Program-made: the position numbers and the translations under genes
Source: Desulfobulbus propionicus
Lineage (GTDB): Bacteria > Desulfobacterota > Desulfobulbia > Desulfobulbales > Desulfobulbaceae
Assembly: GCA_002748755.1 (NCBI GenBank)
Contig: PDTD01000013.1
Location: forward strand, 123,664 to 187,663
DNA length: 64,000 nt
Reading direction: 5' to 3'
Notes under the pieces: generated by a model
Seen by the model: the letters and a program-made list of their open reading frames with translations, nothing else
What the model was told of the DNA's origin: nothing
The model's database searches: none
Shown: positions 8,317 to 17,160 of the stretch, in pieces
Layout: each line of letters starts with the position of its first letter
Position numbering within the stretch: position 1 is the stretch's first letter

Positions 8317-11300
8317 TCAGCCCCCCATATGCAGAGAGCTGGCCAGCACCTTCCGCGGCTTGACCCCATCGGACGGTCCAACCACACCGTTTTTCTCCAT
8401 GAGATCAATGATCCGAGCTGCTCTATTGTAGCCCACCCGCAAGGCCCTCTGCACTCCTGAAATGGAGGCCTGCCGAGTGGTCATCACATAATCAAGCGCT
8501 TCATTGTACTTTTCGTCATATTCATCATGGACACCATTGCTCACCAGCTCATCCGGTTCCTGTTCTGTGATGACATCAAAAATATAATTGGGTTTTCGTT
8601 GTCGCTTGATAAATGTTGTAATATCAACAAGTTCCTCCTCGGACAGATACGTCCCATGCACCCTTGTTAACCGGGCGCTTCCAGGAGGTACAAAGAGCAT
8701 ATCCCCATTGCCGAGCAAAGTTTCCGCCCCATTGGAATCAATGATAGTTCGGGAATCGGTTTTAGAAGACACCTGAAAAGAAATCCGGGTCGGGAAATTT
8801 GCCTTGATAATGCCGGTCAATACATCCACCGAAGGTCGTTGGGTGGCGAGAATGAGATGGATGCCTGCAGCCCTGGCCATTTGTGCAAGGCGGGTCAGGG
8901 AAAATTCAATATCCCTGGACGCGGTCATCATCAGATCTGCCAGCTCATCGATAATAACCACAATATAGGGAAGAGGCTCCAATTTTTCTCCATGTTCATC
9001 ATACTGGGCGGTTGGAGAGCCAGCCAGTTTCTGATTGAACTGCTCAATATGTCTGACTTGAAAATGAGCCAGCAGATTGTAGCGTCTGTCCATCTCCCTA
9101 ACCAGCCATTGCAAGGCAAGGTTAGCCTTGTTCATGTCCGTGATCACCGGGGTCAGCAGATGGGGAATATCATTGTAAAAAGAGAGCTCGATCCGCTTGG
9201 GATCCACCATTAAAAAACGCACCTCATCGGGCGTAGCCCGGTAGAGGATGCTGGTAATCATAGCGTTAAGCCCCACGCTTTTTCCTGTACCAGTGGCCCC
9301 GGCAATAAGTAGATGGGGCATGGATTCAAGCTCTACCACCACAGGGGCACCGACAATATCTTTACCCAGGCAGATGGGTAGCCTGGAGGTACTCTGGGAA
9401 AAGACCTCAGAGGTGACTATATCAATGAAAGGCACCAGGCTTTTTTGGATATTGGGGATCTCGATCCCCATGACATCCTTGCCCGGTATGGGTGCCACAA
9501 TCCGGATACTAAAAGCACTGAGAGCCAGGGCCAGATCATCGGCCAGGTTGACTATCTTGCTGATCTTGATCCCAGGATCAGGCTTGTATTCATAGGTGGT
9601 AATCACCGGACCTGGAGAGATGCCCATGACCTCTCCCTTGATCCCAAAATACCCCAGCTTTTTCTCAAGCAATTCTGCATCCGAACGAATACGGTTCTGG
9701 TCCACCAAATTTTCATCACTGGTATTGCGCAGAAAGGTAAGCAAGGGGAGCTGGTATGCATCGGTTGCATCGGAAAAATCCTCAGCCGTTTCGGTATCAG
9801 CGTAGGCGTTCCCAGGGGCCAGCTCAGCAGGGCTGCTCTCCCAGGGCGCTGAGTATCCTGCCACATCCGCAACCAGGAGGGAGGATGAATCCGCCTCTCT
9901 GCTGCCCACCTCAAGTTGTTCCTCATCCGCAGGCCGGGCTGGACGTCTCTCGGTATCAAGCTCAGGGGGTGTCGGCGACTCTGGCGGGACACTTTGAGCA
10001 GAGCTTTCGGATACCGCCTGTTTGTCTGATACAGGGGGAATGGCCCTTTGCTGCACAGCATCGGTTGTTGTACTTTCGGGCTCGACAGCGGCACCCATGG
10101 CTGGGGAGACTATGGGTATGGCCCTCCTTTCTGTCTCGTCCTGGTCACCAGCAGGGGACGCAGGTGCAGCCGGTACCACCGTATCTGCTTCCTGGTCCGA
10201 ACAACTGTCGCCCTCAGGATACTGAGGCACAGGAGCGGTGAAAGCGTCATCCCCTCGCTGCCTTCCCCAGGACGTTGAAGAAAAGGGCACGGTGCCATCG
10301 GCACCAGCAGGCGGGAAACCCAAAGCAGTCTCTGGCAACGCCGAGGCCAGAGAATCCCCGGAATCTATGGCTGACTGTGGGTATCTCTCGCTTTGGCCGG
10401 GTTCCAAGGACGCCGATTGCTGGTTGATACCCTCCTGTTGATGGACGGAAGAAGTGGGTACCGCTGTTTCAGATGGTCCTGTGCAGGGTTCAGCATGAGC
10501 CGCTGGTCGGGATTCCGCCTCCGGCAGACAGGCGGCATTAGTTGTATCAGTTGCCCTGGTTTTCTCAAAAGCCTCGAGAGACCGGGCCATCTCCTCCTTC
10601 CGGGAAAGAGGCGGTGCTTTCCCAACAGGGCCAACCGCTGGTTTCGGGGCAGTGGTACCAGGAACCACCTGACCGGGCCCTGTGCTTCTTTGACCATCTG
10701 CGGCCTGCTGGGAAGAGGTTGTCCCTGTCCTGACCGAAACGGTACTGTCCGGGGAGATACTACTTCTGGACGAAAAGAAGGGCAGCGAATGGGACCGTGG
10801 GGGGGCGCTAACAACCTCAGGACCGGATGAGGCCCCCCCCCCTGCACTGCCAAATCTTTTCCCGCTCTCTTTCTCTGGGTGAAGACCGGGAACAGACGGC
10901 CTCGAAGCTGCGGCAGTATACCTTGTGCGAACCACATCTTCGGATCCCACCGGGGAACTGGGGCCATTCAACTGTTCCAGGTCTGCTTTGAGCTGTTGCA
11001 CACTTTCCAAAGTCTTTGCATACTTTCTTTCCAGTTTGATGTATTTCTCGCAGATATTCAGGCTGGCCAACAGCAGTCTGGCATAATGATTCACCTCGCG
11101 TACCGTACCCTCTCGACTCTCAAGGGCTTTGAGTTCATCAATAATGAGAGAAGCTATCCGGGGGGCATGCTCCAGCAGCTCGGCATTTTCAATGGTAAAT
11201 TTATATTGCCCATGGCCGGTCTGCACAACGAGGGCGTCTTTTTCCAGTCCGTATGTGTATTCAAAACCTTGTGTATACATTCCCAGGAAGGTGGTTGTAA

Positions 11301-11346
11301 ATATTAAAAAAAATAATAAAAGAAAGAAAGGATCTCTCTGAAACAA
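8317..11346 (-). CDS. ftsK: FtsK-family DNA translocase with atypical N-terminus
   Basis: ATP-driven dsDNA pump that clears chromosome ends at division. The C-terminal half is canonical: the motor spans about residues 540-930, with Walker A GATGTGKS (about residue 682), Walker B YIVVIIDELADLMM and ATQRPSVDVLTG, followed by the winged-helix gamma domain (TTRQASISGVQRALRVGYNRAARIIDLME). The N-terminus is not canonical. Instead of four membrane helices there is at most one short hydrophobic segment (residues 7-22), then a stretch resembling ZapA (GFEYTYGLEKD, then LLASLNICEKYIKLE) with a coiled coil, then about 400 residues of Pro/Ser/Glu-rich linker. The TTG at 11346 has no clear ribosome-binding site; ATG 11280 is an alternative that would drop the hydrophobic segment. 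Confidence 0.9.
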   Translation of the reverse strand: MFQRDPFFLLLFFLIFTTTFLGMYTQGFEYTYGLEKDALVVQTGHGQYKFTIENAELLEHAPRIASLIIDELKALESREGTVREVNHYARLLLASLNICEKYIKLERKYAKTLESVQQLKADLEQLNGPSSPVGSEDVVRTRYTAAASRPSVPGLHPEKESGKRFGSAGGGASSGPEVVSAPPRSHSLPFFSSRSSISPDSTVSVRTGTTSSQQAADGQRSTGPGQVVPGTTAPKPAVGPVGKAPPLSRKEEMARSLEAFEKTRATDTTNAACLPEAESRPAAHAEPCTGPSETAVPTSSVHQQEGINQQSASLEPGQSERYPQSAIDSGDSLASALPETALGFPPAGADGTVPFSSTSWGRQRGDDAFTAPVPQYPEGDSCSDQEADTVVPAAPASPAGDQDETERRAIPIVSPAMGAAVEPESTTTDAVQQRAIPPVSDKQAVSESSAQSVPPESPTPPELDTERRPARPADEEQLEVGSREADSSSLLVADVAGYSAPWESSPAELAPGNAYADTETAEDFSDATDAYQLPLLTFLRNTSDENLVDQNRIRSDAELLEKKLGYFGIKGEVMGISPGPVITTYEYKPDPGIKISKIVNLADDLALALSAFSIRIVAPIPGKDVMGIEIPNIQKSLVPFIDIVTSEVFSQSTSRLPICLGKDIVGAPVVVELESMPHLLIAGATGTGKSVGLNAMITSILYRATPDEVRFLMVDPKRIELSFYNDIPHLLTPVITDMNKANLALQWLVREMDRRYNLLAHFQVRHIEQFNQKLAGSPTAQYDEHGEKLEPLPYIVVIIDELADLMMTASRDIEFSLTRLAQMARAAGIHLILATQRPSVDVLTGIIKANFPTRISFQVSSKTDSRTIIDSNGAETLLGNGDMLFVPPGSARLTRVHGTYLSEEELVDITTFIKRQRKPNYIFDVITEQEPDELVSNGVHDEYDEKYNEALDYVMTTRQASISGVQRALRVGYNRAARIIDLMEKNGVVGPSDGVKPRKVLASSLHMGG

Positions 11347-11633
11347 ACCGTTCTTCTGAAAGAATTCCAGCGAACATCGTTAGGCTCCGCATCACTCCAG
11401 AATATCAAGCTCATTGCTTGAAAACAACTGAAAAAACCGCCGCCTGGTGTTTCACTATTGGGACTTTTTCACAGGGTCTATACCATCTCGATCTCCCTTA
11501 CTTCCAGTCGGAAACAGCTCTGCGCCGGGCTGGATTTGGGCAAGCCAGGATTTCACATCAACTCGGGCGGGACCAGATGGAAAATTTTTGACAGTGCAGG
11601 CAAATACCCTCTCTTTGCTGGCACTACACTGCC
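11347..11633. other. Intergenic region with repeat copy 4
   Basis: No gene is seen. Bases 11544-11637 match the left half of the interspersed element in plus orientation (CCAGGATTTCACATCAACTC, ending CACTACACTGCCAAC), closest to the copy at 13.5 kb. The remainder is unremarkable. Confidence 0.5.
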
Positions 11634-11671
11634 AACAAGAGGGGGCCTGCAAGCAGGCACCCCCTCTTGTT
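11634..11671. terminator. Strong hairpin at the end of the selenoperoxiredoxin gene
   Basis: Inverted repeat AACAAGAGGGGG + CCTGC, short loop, GCAGG + (CA) + CCCCCTCTTGTT. It overlaps the stop codon of the minus-strand gene that ends at 11670. There is no T-run, but the stem is long and GC-rich and could end transcription in either direction. Confidence 0.6.
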
Positions 11672-12134
11672 ATCCAAGGTCATCAAGGAGACGGAAGACA
11701 TCTTCATTGGTAGGTATGTCAGCCATGGAGCGGCCATAGTGGACATAACGAATCTGTCCAGACTTGTCTATGAGCACCTGGGCCGGCATTCTGCCCAGCT
11801 TCAACAGACGAACCTCCTGCCCATAGAGGCGAAGCACCTTGTGTGCCGGATCTGGTACCCCGATAAACGGCAATTCTTCTTTCTCCCAATACCTTCGGAA
11901 AGAGGGGGCACTCTCTGGGCCAAAAACCAGTATTTCCGTGTCTCGTGCTGCAAATCGTTGGTAGTCACGGCGCAACTGCGTCATATGCCTGCGGCAGAAT
12001 GGTCACAAAAAACCGCGGTTGAATACCATAAGCACATTTTTTGTCCCCAGATAGTCAGACAAAGATTTTATGCTGCCGGTACAGTCAGGCAGGGTAAAGG
12101 CCGAAGCACTGGTATACGGTACAACTTTGCTCAT
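11670..12134 (-). CDS. Peroxiredoxin-like selenoprotein (UxxC), in-frame UGA = Sec44
   Basis: Thioredoxin-fold protein of the AhpC/TSA peroxiredoxin-like group, 154 aa if the UGA at 12005-12003 is read as selenocysteine. The start is ATG 12134 with AAGGAG nine bases upstream. Codons 1-43 (MSKVVPYTSASAFTLPDC and on to VFNRGFL) lead straight into UGA, then PFCRRHMTQLRRDY. The family motif at this point is RGxWCPFCRxHL, so U replaces the first catalytic Cys, giving U-P-F-C. The downstream part (VFGPESAPSFRRYWEKEELPF, LKLGRMPAQVLIDKSG) continues the fold in the same frame. Standard gene callers would report only the fragment 11670-11984. Likely function is thiol-dependent peroxide reduction. A second selenoprotein gene lies just upstream. 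Confidence 0.86.
12003..12005 (-). other. Selenocysteine UGA codon (Sec44) of the peroxiredoxin-like gene
   Basis: TGA on the minus strand within a conserved redox motif. Coding resemblance is continuous on both sides, so a nonsense mutation is unlikely. A short stem can be drawn in the following 30 bases (TGCC-GCA-GGCA), but it is weaker than the hairpin of the neighbouring gene, so the SECIS is not settled by eye. Confidence 0.8.
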
Positions 12135-12376
12135 GATCAGCTCTCCTTCTCAAACCTCCATTGGCCAGGGATTAAACAAAAAAGGGCAGGCGCTGTATGG
12201 CCTGACTCTTGACTTTGCCACCCAGCGCCTCATGGTCACCAGGAGCGCTGCACAGGCCTGCACCAGGAAGAAAATCTGCCGGTCTCAATCAGGCACCCTA
12301 TGCCTTGGTGAACAACCTGGACCCAGCAGTACTGTCAACTCAATGCCACCCCTCCGTGCACCGGCACCTTTCGCTA
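12135..12376 (-). other. Spacer between the two selenoprotein genes
   Basis: 242 bases. Every minus-strand frame is interrupted by one or more stops, and no family motif is recognised even if UGA is allowed as an amino acid. It may be untranslated leader or a decayed small gene. Confidence 0.4.
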
Positions 12377-12610
12377 TTACTTTCCCCCGTACTTTGCAGC
12401 CAACAGACTGGTGAGCTGGTCTTCATCGGGAAAAGAACCTGTCTTGAATTTCGAATACACCAGCTCACCATCAACCATGACCTCAAACACCCCCTGACTG
12501 CCAGGGATAAGCTTAGGCGCATCCCCTAAGGCCTGCTCTATTTTGGCAGCCAAACTGGCCGCCCTGGGTTTATAGTTTCACTTGGAACAATAGGTAATGG
12601 ACACTTCCAT
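12377..12610 (-). CDS. SelW-like (Rdx family) selenoprotein, CxxU, in-frame UGA = Sec11
   Basis: 77-aa thioredoxin-like protein of the SelW/SelT/SelH (Rdx) family. ATG 12610 is preceded by AAGGAG at six bases. Codons 1-10 read MEVSITYCSK, codon 11 is TGA (12580-12578), then NYKPRAASLAAKIEQAL follows. The family pattern is YCxxUxYxPRA, so C8-S-K-U11 matches exactly. The rest (GVFEVMVDGELVYSKFKTG, FPDEDQL) is the expected G-x-F-E-V/G-x-F-P ending. Because of the UGA, automatic annotation would miss the whole gene. The family is a small selenoredox protein of uncertain substrate. The gene is upstream of and parallel to the selenoperoxiredoxin gene. Confidence 0.9.
12545..12563 (-). promoter_or_regulatory. 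Candidate bacterial SECIS hairpin in the SelW-like gene
   Basis: Starting 15 bases after the UGA, the mRNA reads GGCGGCCA, loop GUU, UGGCUGCC: an eight-pair stem (one G-U) with a three-base loop. Bacterial SECIS elements lie directly downstream of the UGA inside the coding region, with an apical loop containing G/U. Position and loop fit; the assignment is inferential. Confidence 0.6.
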
Positions 12611-12872
12611 ACTCTTCTCCTTGCTGTTTGTTGCATCGTCTCACCGTACAGGGCGTCCCAACCCCCATTGCCCCCTACTGTCCGAAAAAGCAAAACCATG
12701 CAAAAATAACGATGCGCGTACAGCTTTCAGGGCTCAGGGGCCCAACCTGATTGTCTACGCCGCCTGTTGCCATTATACTGTACACATCCCTCTTTCAACA
12801 CTTCCAGTATGGTCTTTTCTCTCTCCTCTTCCCCTCTGCACCGCTCCATTCCCACCCGCAACCGATTCAGGC

Positions 12873-13490
12873 TCAAAGAAACGGCTCCAGGTCCCCTTTC
12901 CCCTCACGCAGGATGGCTGGGACATCATCAATAAGAGAAACCACTGTAGAGGGGTTTGGGTAGATCTCACCACCATCGATGATCACATCCACCAAGCTGC
13001 CAAAAAGCTGCTCCACATCAAAGGCATCACAGACAAGCTGCTCTTCCTCAGCAACCGTCGCACTGGTATTGAGTAAGGGATTGCCCAAGGTCTCCAGGAT
13101 AGCCAGGCAGATGGCATTGTCAGGAACCCTGATACCAACGGTCTTCTGCTTTGACTGCATGATTTTGGGCACCAGTTTACTTCCGGAAAGAACAAAGGTA
13201 TAGGCACCAGGCAGGTTCTTTTTCATCATCCGATACGCGGTATTGCCTACATGACCGTACTGACTTATGTTGGCGAGTGAAGAACACATGAAGCTGAACG
13301 GTTTGTGTTTTGGTCTCTTTTTGATTTGGTACACACGCTTGACCGCTTTTTTATTATAAATGTCGCACCCAATGCCATAGACAGTATCAGTAGGATAGGC
13401 GATGACTCCGCCTCTTTTGATCAACTCGACGATCTGATCGATCAATCTGGGTTGCGGATTATAGGGATTAACCTCGAGTATTCGTGCCAT
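12873..13490 (-). CDS. YciO/YrdC/Sua5-family protein (L-threonylcarbamoyladenylate synthase-like)
   Basis: 205 aa. The N-terminal part shows the family pattern GGVIAYPTDTVYGIGCD followed by the nucleotide-binding KKRPKHKPFSFM. The middle VGIRVPDN and GNPLLNTSATVAEEE correspond to the RxP and S-A-N/T-x-S segments, and GGEIYPNPSTVVSL to the STV ending. The short length with no C-terminal Sua5 extension is YciO-like. Sua5/YrdC makes threonylcarbamoyl-AMP for the t6A modification of tRNA; YciO is a close relative whose role is less sure. A t6A-cyclising enzyme (tcdA) is also in the window, at 32.2 kb. Confidence 0.85.
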   Translation of the reverse strand: MARILEVNPYNPQPRLIDQIVELIKRGGVIAYPTDTVYGIGCDIYNKKAVKRVYQIKKRPKHKPFSFMCSSLANISQYGHVGNTAYRMMKKNLPGAYTFVLSGSKLVPKIMQSKQKTVGIRVPDNAICLAILETLGNPLLNTSATVAEEEQLVCDAFDVEQLFGSLVDVIIDGGEIYPNPSTVVSLIDDVPAILREGKGDLEPFL

Positions 13491-14065
13491 TTTTTCCCCT
13501 AGCCCGGATTGCTCATCAACTCAAGCGACGCCTGGGTCGAAAAGTGTTGGCAGTGGATTCTGGGTACCCTCTCTTTGCTGCTCAAATACTGCCAAAAATG
13601 ATACCGGATGACCTGCCCCTTGGTGAACATGTATTGATATTTGAGACTCCGCAAGGGATGCATATTCGTCTATTGTTTTCTTATTATTCAAATGAAGCCC
13701 ATTGTTCATGAGAAATTCAGCCTCCCCCTCTTTCTTTTTATCCCTATATGGGGTAAATAATATAATCTTACCCCTTTTTTCACCAGGGGATCACAAGACG
13801 TGCGAAATCTACACTTTGCTGCACCCATGGCGCAGGCATGAACGCGAAACTATAATCCACGTATTACCACTGTATTGACGCCCGGCGGCCATCGGACAGA
13901 TTTGGCCCACAGGCAGAGGTCATACGCCTCAGGTTCGGGTGAGGACAGCCCCAGACCCTGTCCCTGTTTCCATCATGGTTGACCACGGTTATGCACAGGG
14001 CATTCAATACGGCAATTCGGTACTTTTCCAGCGTACCATGCGTTGCAGGAAGCAAAGGAGACGTT
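13491..14065. other. Intergenic region between yciO-like gene and guaB
   Basis: 575 bases separating divergent genes. It holds a full repeat copy (13502-13719, listed separately). A TATAAT at 13851-13856 may be the guaB -10 box, but the -35 position (TGGCGC) is poor. No gene is recognised. Confidence 0.45.
13502..13719 (+). repeat. Interspersed hairpin repeat, copy 5 (nearly full length)
   Basis: Starts GCCCGGATTGCTCATCAACT and ends TTCATGAGAAATTC, which are inverted ends. The interior keeps the landmarks in order: GGGTACCCTCTCTTTGCTG, CAAAATACTGCCAAAAATG, GATACCGGATGACCTG, TGGTGAACATGTATTGATATT and the distal CTATTGTTTTC block. The hairpin arms are degenerate here. Confidence 0.75.
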
Positions 14066-15523
14066 ATGCTGCAAGACAATATTCCCCATGCTTTAACCTT
14101 TGATGATGTCCTCCTTGTCCCGGGGGCATCGGAAGTCCTCCCTGCAGAGGTATCCCTGAAAACCAAACTGACTCGATCCCTTGACATCTGTTCCCCCCTG
14201 ATCAGCGCGGCCATGGACAGCGTCACCGAGCACAAGACCGCCATAGCAATGGCTCGCGAAGGCGGAGTCGGGATGGTGCACAAAAACCTTTCCATCAGCG
14301 AGCAGGCCAAGGAAGTGGAGCGGGTCAAAAAATCAGAGTCGGGCATGATTGTCGACCCGGTGACCGTCTCCAGACACCAGAGCGTGGCCGAAGTGCAGGA
14401 AATCATGCGTACCTATAAAATTTCCGGGCTGCCTGTCCTGGATGGTGACAAGCTGGTAGGCATCGTGACCAACAGGGATCTGCGTTTCGTCTCCGATACC
14501 GACCTGCGGGTCAATGATGTCATGACCAGTAAAAATCTTGTCACCGCTCCGGTGGGTATTACCCTTGAACACTCCAAAGCACTGCTCCACGAGCACCGCA
14601 TCGAAAAGCTCCTGGTCGTTGACCGAACCGGCAGACTCAAGGGTCTTATCACTATCAAAGACATAGAAAAAATCAAGAAATATCCGCATGCCGCCAAAGA
14701 TAGTATGGGAAGACTCTTGGTCGGCGCAGCCATCGGTGTCAGTCCTGATATGCTGCAACGAACCCAGGCGCTGGTGGATGCCAATGTGGACGTTATCGTT
14801 CTTGATTCCGCCCATGGCCACTCCGCCGGTATCATCACTGCTCTTCAGGAAATAAAAAGTCACTTCCCGGACCTGCAGGTCATAGCCGGCAATATCGCCA
14901 CCCAAGAAGCGACCGCAGCGCTCATTAAAGCCGGTGCCGACGCCGTGAAGGTCGGCGTCGGACCCGGCTCCATCTGTACCACCCGCATTATTGCAGGCGT
15001 TGGTGTTCCCCAGTTGTCCGCCTTGAAGGAATGCGCCATGGAGAGCGCCAAAACTGGGACCCCAGTCATCGCCGATGGCGGGATCAAATACTCCGGCGAT
15101 ATTTGCAAGGCCATCGGCATTGGAGCACACTCGGTTATGATTGGCTCCCTCTTTGCCGGAACAGATGAAACTCCAGGTGAAACCTTCCTCTACCAGGGAC
15201 GGAAATACAAGGGCTACCGTGGCATGGGCTCCATAGGGGCCATGCGCGAAGGCTCAAGTGACCGCTACTTCCAGGAAAAAGAAAGCTCCAAGCTGGTCCC
15301 CGAAGGCATCGAAGGCAAGGTCCCTTATCGGGGGCCTATTTCCGAGGTAATCTACCAGCTTCTGGGGGGGCTACGCTCGGGCATGGGATACACCGGTGCC
15401 TCTACCATCCCGGAGCTGCACCAAAAAGCCAAGTTTGTCCGTATCTCCACAGCCGGCTTGCGCGAATCCCATGTGCATGACGTTATCATTACCAAGGAAG
15501 CACCCAATTACCGTACTGAATAG
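14066..15523 (+). CDS. guaB: IMP dehydrogenase
   Basis: Oxidises IMP to XMP with NAD, the committed step of GTP synthesis. The protein is 485 aa. N-terminal [18 protein letters not shown], two CBS domains (about residues 95-205, with [16 protein letters not shown] and [17 protein letters not shown]), the [20 protein letters not shown] loop with the catalytic Cys, and the mobile-flap [11 protein letters not shown] are all present. The start is ATG 14066 after AAAGGAG with ideal spacing; the open frame further upstream is not coding. It is followed 29 bases later by guaA, so the two form a guanine-nucleotide operon. Confidence 0.98.
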   Translation: MLQDNIPHALTFDDVLLVPGASEVLPAEVSLKTKLTRSLDICSPLISAAMDSVTEHKTAIAMAREGGVGMVHKNLSISEQAKEVERVKKSESGMIVDPVTVSRHQSVAEVQEIMRTYKISGLPVLDGDKLVGIVTNRDLRFVSDTDLRVNDVMTSKNLVTAPVGITLEHSKALLHEHRIEKLLVVDRTGRLKGLITIKDIEKIKKYPHAAKDSMGRLLVGAAIGVSPDMLQRTQALVDANVDVIVLDSAHGHSAGIITALQEIKSHFPDLQVIAGNIATQEATAALIKAGADAVKVGVGPGSICTTRIIAGVGVPQLSALKECAMESAKTGTPVIADGGIKYSGDICKAIGIGAHSVMIGSLFAGTDETPGETFLYQGRKYKGYRGMGSIGAMREGSSDRYFQEKESSKLVPEGIEGKVPYRGPISEVIYQLLGGLRSGMGYTGASTIPELHQKAKFVRISTAGLRESHVHDVIITKEAPNYRTE

Positions 15524-15552
15524 GATTCCACTCAGCCCAGAAACAGGTGACC

Positions 15553-17103
15553 ATGTCCACGCATACTGAAAAAATAGTCATTCTCGATTTCGGATCCCAA
15601 ACAACGCAACTGATTGCCCGCCGTATTCGCGAACAAAAGGTGTACAGCGAAATTCACCCCTACACCATTAGCCTGGATCAGTTACGGGCACTCAAGCCTG
15701 CAGGGATTGTCCTGTCCGGAGGTCCGGCCAGTGTCTATGACAAAGATGCTCCCATCAGTACCCCAGGCATATACGATATGGGAGTCCCAATCCTCGGTAT
15801 TTGCTACGGAGCCCAATTGATGATGATCCAGCAGGGCGGTCGGGTGGAACAAGCTGAGAAAAGGGAATTTGGCAAAGCCGTCCTGCAGGTGGAAGAGCAG
15901 GCAGGGCTTTTTGCCGGGCTGGAACCTGCACCCTCCCACTACCAGGTCTGGATGAGTCACGGGGACCGCATCGAAGAGCTGGCACCTGGGTGGATGGCAA
16001 CAGCCTCCAGCACCCATTCGCCGTATGCTGCCCTGCGTCATACGGACAAGCCCTTGGCAGCAGTACAGTTCCACCCTGAGGTGGCCCACACCCTGATCGG
16101 TTCCGATATCCTGCGCAACTTTGTCTTTGACCTCTGTGGCTGTCAGCCTGATTGGACCATGCACAGCTTCATAGACACAACGGTCCAGGAAATCCGTGAC
16201 AAGGTTGGCGACGGCAAGGTGATCTGCGCCTTGTCGGGCGGCGTGGATTCATCTGTTGTTGCAGCCCTTATTCACAGAGCAATAGGTAATCAGCTGACCT
16301 GTGTTTATGTCAACAACGGCCTGATGCGTGCCGGTGAGACAGCATCCATCCTGACCTTTTTTCGCCAGAAAACCGATCTCCATGTCATTGATCTGGATGC
16401 GGAAGCATTCTTTTTAGACAGACTCGCTGGAATCACCGATCCCGAGGAGAAACGTAAACGCATCGGTCTGGGCTTTATCGAACTGTTTGAGCAGGAAGCC
16501 AACAAACTCGGGAATGTCAACTTTCTTGCCCAGGGCACCCTATATCCCGATGTCATTGAGTCCGTAGAATTCAGAGGTAAGGCGCCTATCAAATCCCATC
16601 ACAATGTGGGCGGTCTGCCTGAACGTATGCAACTGGCACTCATTGAGCCTTTGCGCGAACTGTTCAAAGATGAAGTACGGCAGCTGGGACTGGAGCTTGG
16701 ACTCCCTGAGGAGGCTATTTTTCGACAGCCCTTCCCCGGACCCGGGCTGGGGATCCGCATCATGGGGGAAATTACCGCCGAACGACTGAGCATTGTACGC
16801 CAGGCAGACAGGATCGTCCTGGAAGAGATGAAGGCTGCTGGCTGGTATCGCAAGGTATGGCAGTCCTTTGCCGTGCTCCTACCCATCCAGACAGTGGGGG
16901 TTATGGGTGACGGTCGCACCTATGAGCATGTTATTGCGCTGCGTTGCGTCGACTCCAAGGATGCAATGACCGCTGACTGGTCACGGGTCCCCTATGAGTT
17001 GCTCGGTACGATCTCCAACCGGATCATCAACGAGGTGCGCGGCGTGAACAGGGTGGTGTATGACATCTCCTCCAAGCCACCCGCCACCATTGAGTGGGAA
17101 TAA
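15553..17103 (+). CDS. guaA: GMP synthase (glutamine-hydrolysing)
   Basis: Converts XMP to GMP using glutamine and ATP. The 516-aa protein contains a class I amidotransferase domain (nucleophile in [10 protein letters not shown], His and Glu in VQFHPEVAH), a PP-loop ATP pyrophosphatase domain with [13 protein letters not shown] at about residue 223, and the C-terminal dimerisation domain ending [11 protein letters not shown] 15553 has AGGTG upstream; GTG 15547 is a less likely alternative. It is transcribed with guaB. Confidence 0.98.
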   Translation: MSTHTEKIVILDFGSQTTQLIARRIREQKVYSEIHPYTISLDQLRALKPAGIVLSGGPASVYDKDAPISTPGIYDMGVPILGICYGAQLMMIQQGGRVEQAEKREFGKAVLQVEEQAGLFAGLEPAPSHYQVWMSHGDRIEELAPGWMATASSTHSPYAALRHTDKPLAAVQFHPEVAHTLIGSDILRNFVFDLCGCQPDWTMHSFIDTTVQEIRDKVGDGKVICALSGGVDSSVVAALIHRAIGNQLTCVYVNNGLMRAGETASILTFFRQKTDLHVIDLDAEAFFLDRLAGITDPEEKRKRIGLGFIELFEQEANKLGNVNFLAQGTLYPDVIESVEFRGKAPIKSHHNVGGLPERMQLALIEPLRELFKDEVRQLGLELGLPEEAIFRQPFPGPGLGIRIMGEITAERLSIVRQADRIVLEEMKAAGWYRKVWQSFAVLLPIQTVGVMGDGRTYEHVIALRCVDSKDAMTADWSRVPYELLGTISNRIINEVRGVNRVVYDISSKPPATIEWE

Positions 17104-17160
17104 TTGTTCTCAACACTGTCGGCCTTTTCCTGGGCCGCAATGCATACAAACAGGGTTGCC

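Noticed and set aside
10365-10967. 200-aa minus-strand frame and several plus-strand frames inside ftsK
   Set aside because: They are shadows of the Pro/Ser/Glu-rich linker of FtsK, without ribosome-binding sites or family motifs.
12135-12376. A third small selenoprotein or membrane gene between the two selenoprotein genes
   Set aside because: One minus-strand frame (LTVLLGPGCSPRHRVPD, TGA, DRQIFFLVQACAALLV) looked tempting, but it has no ribosome-binding site and no recognised family.
13828-13856. TATAAT at 13851 as a firm guaB promoter
   Set aside because: The -35 position reads TGGCGC and other spacings are worse, so it is only mentioned in the intergenic note.
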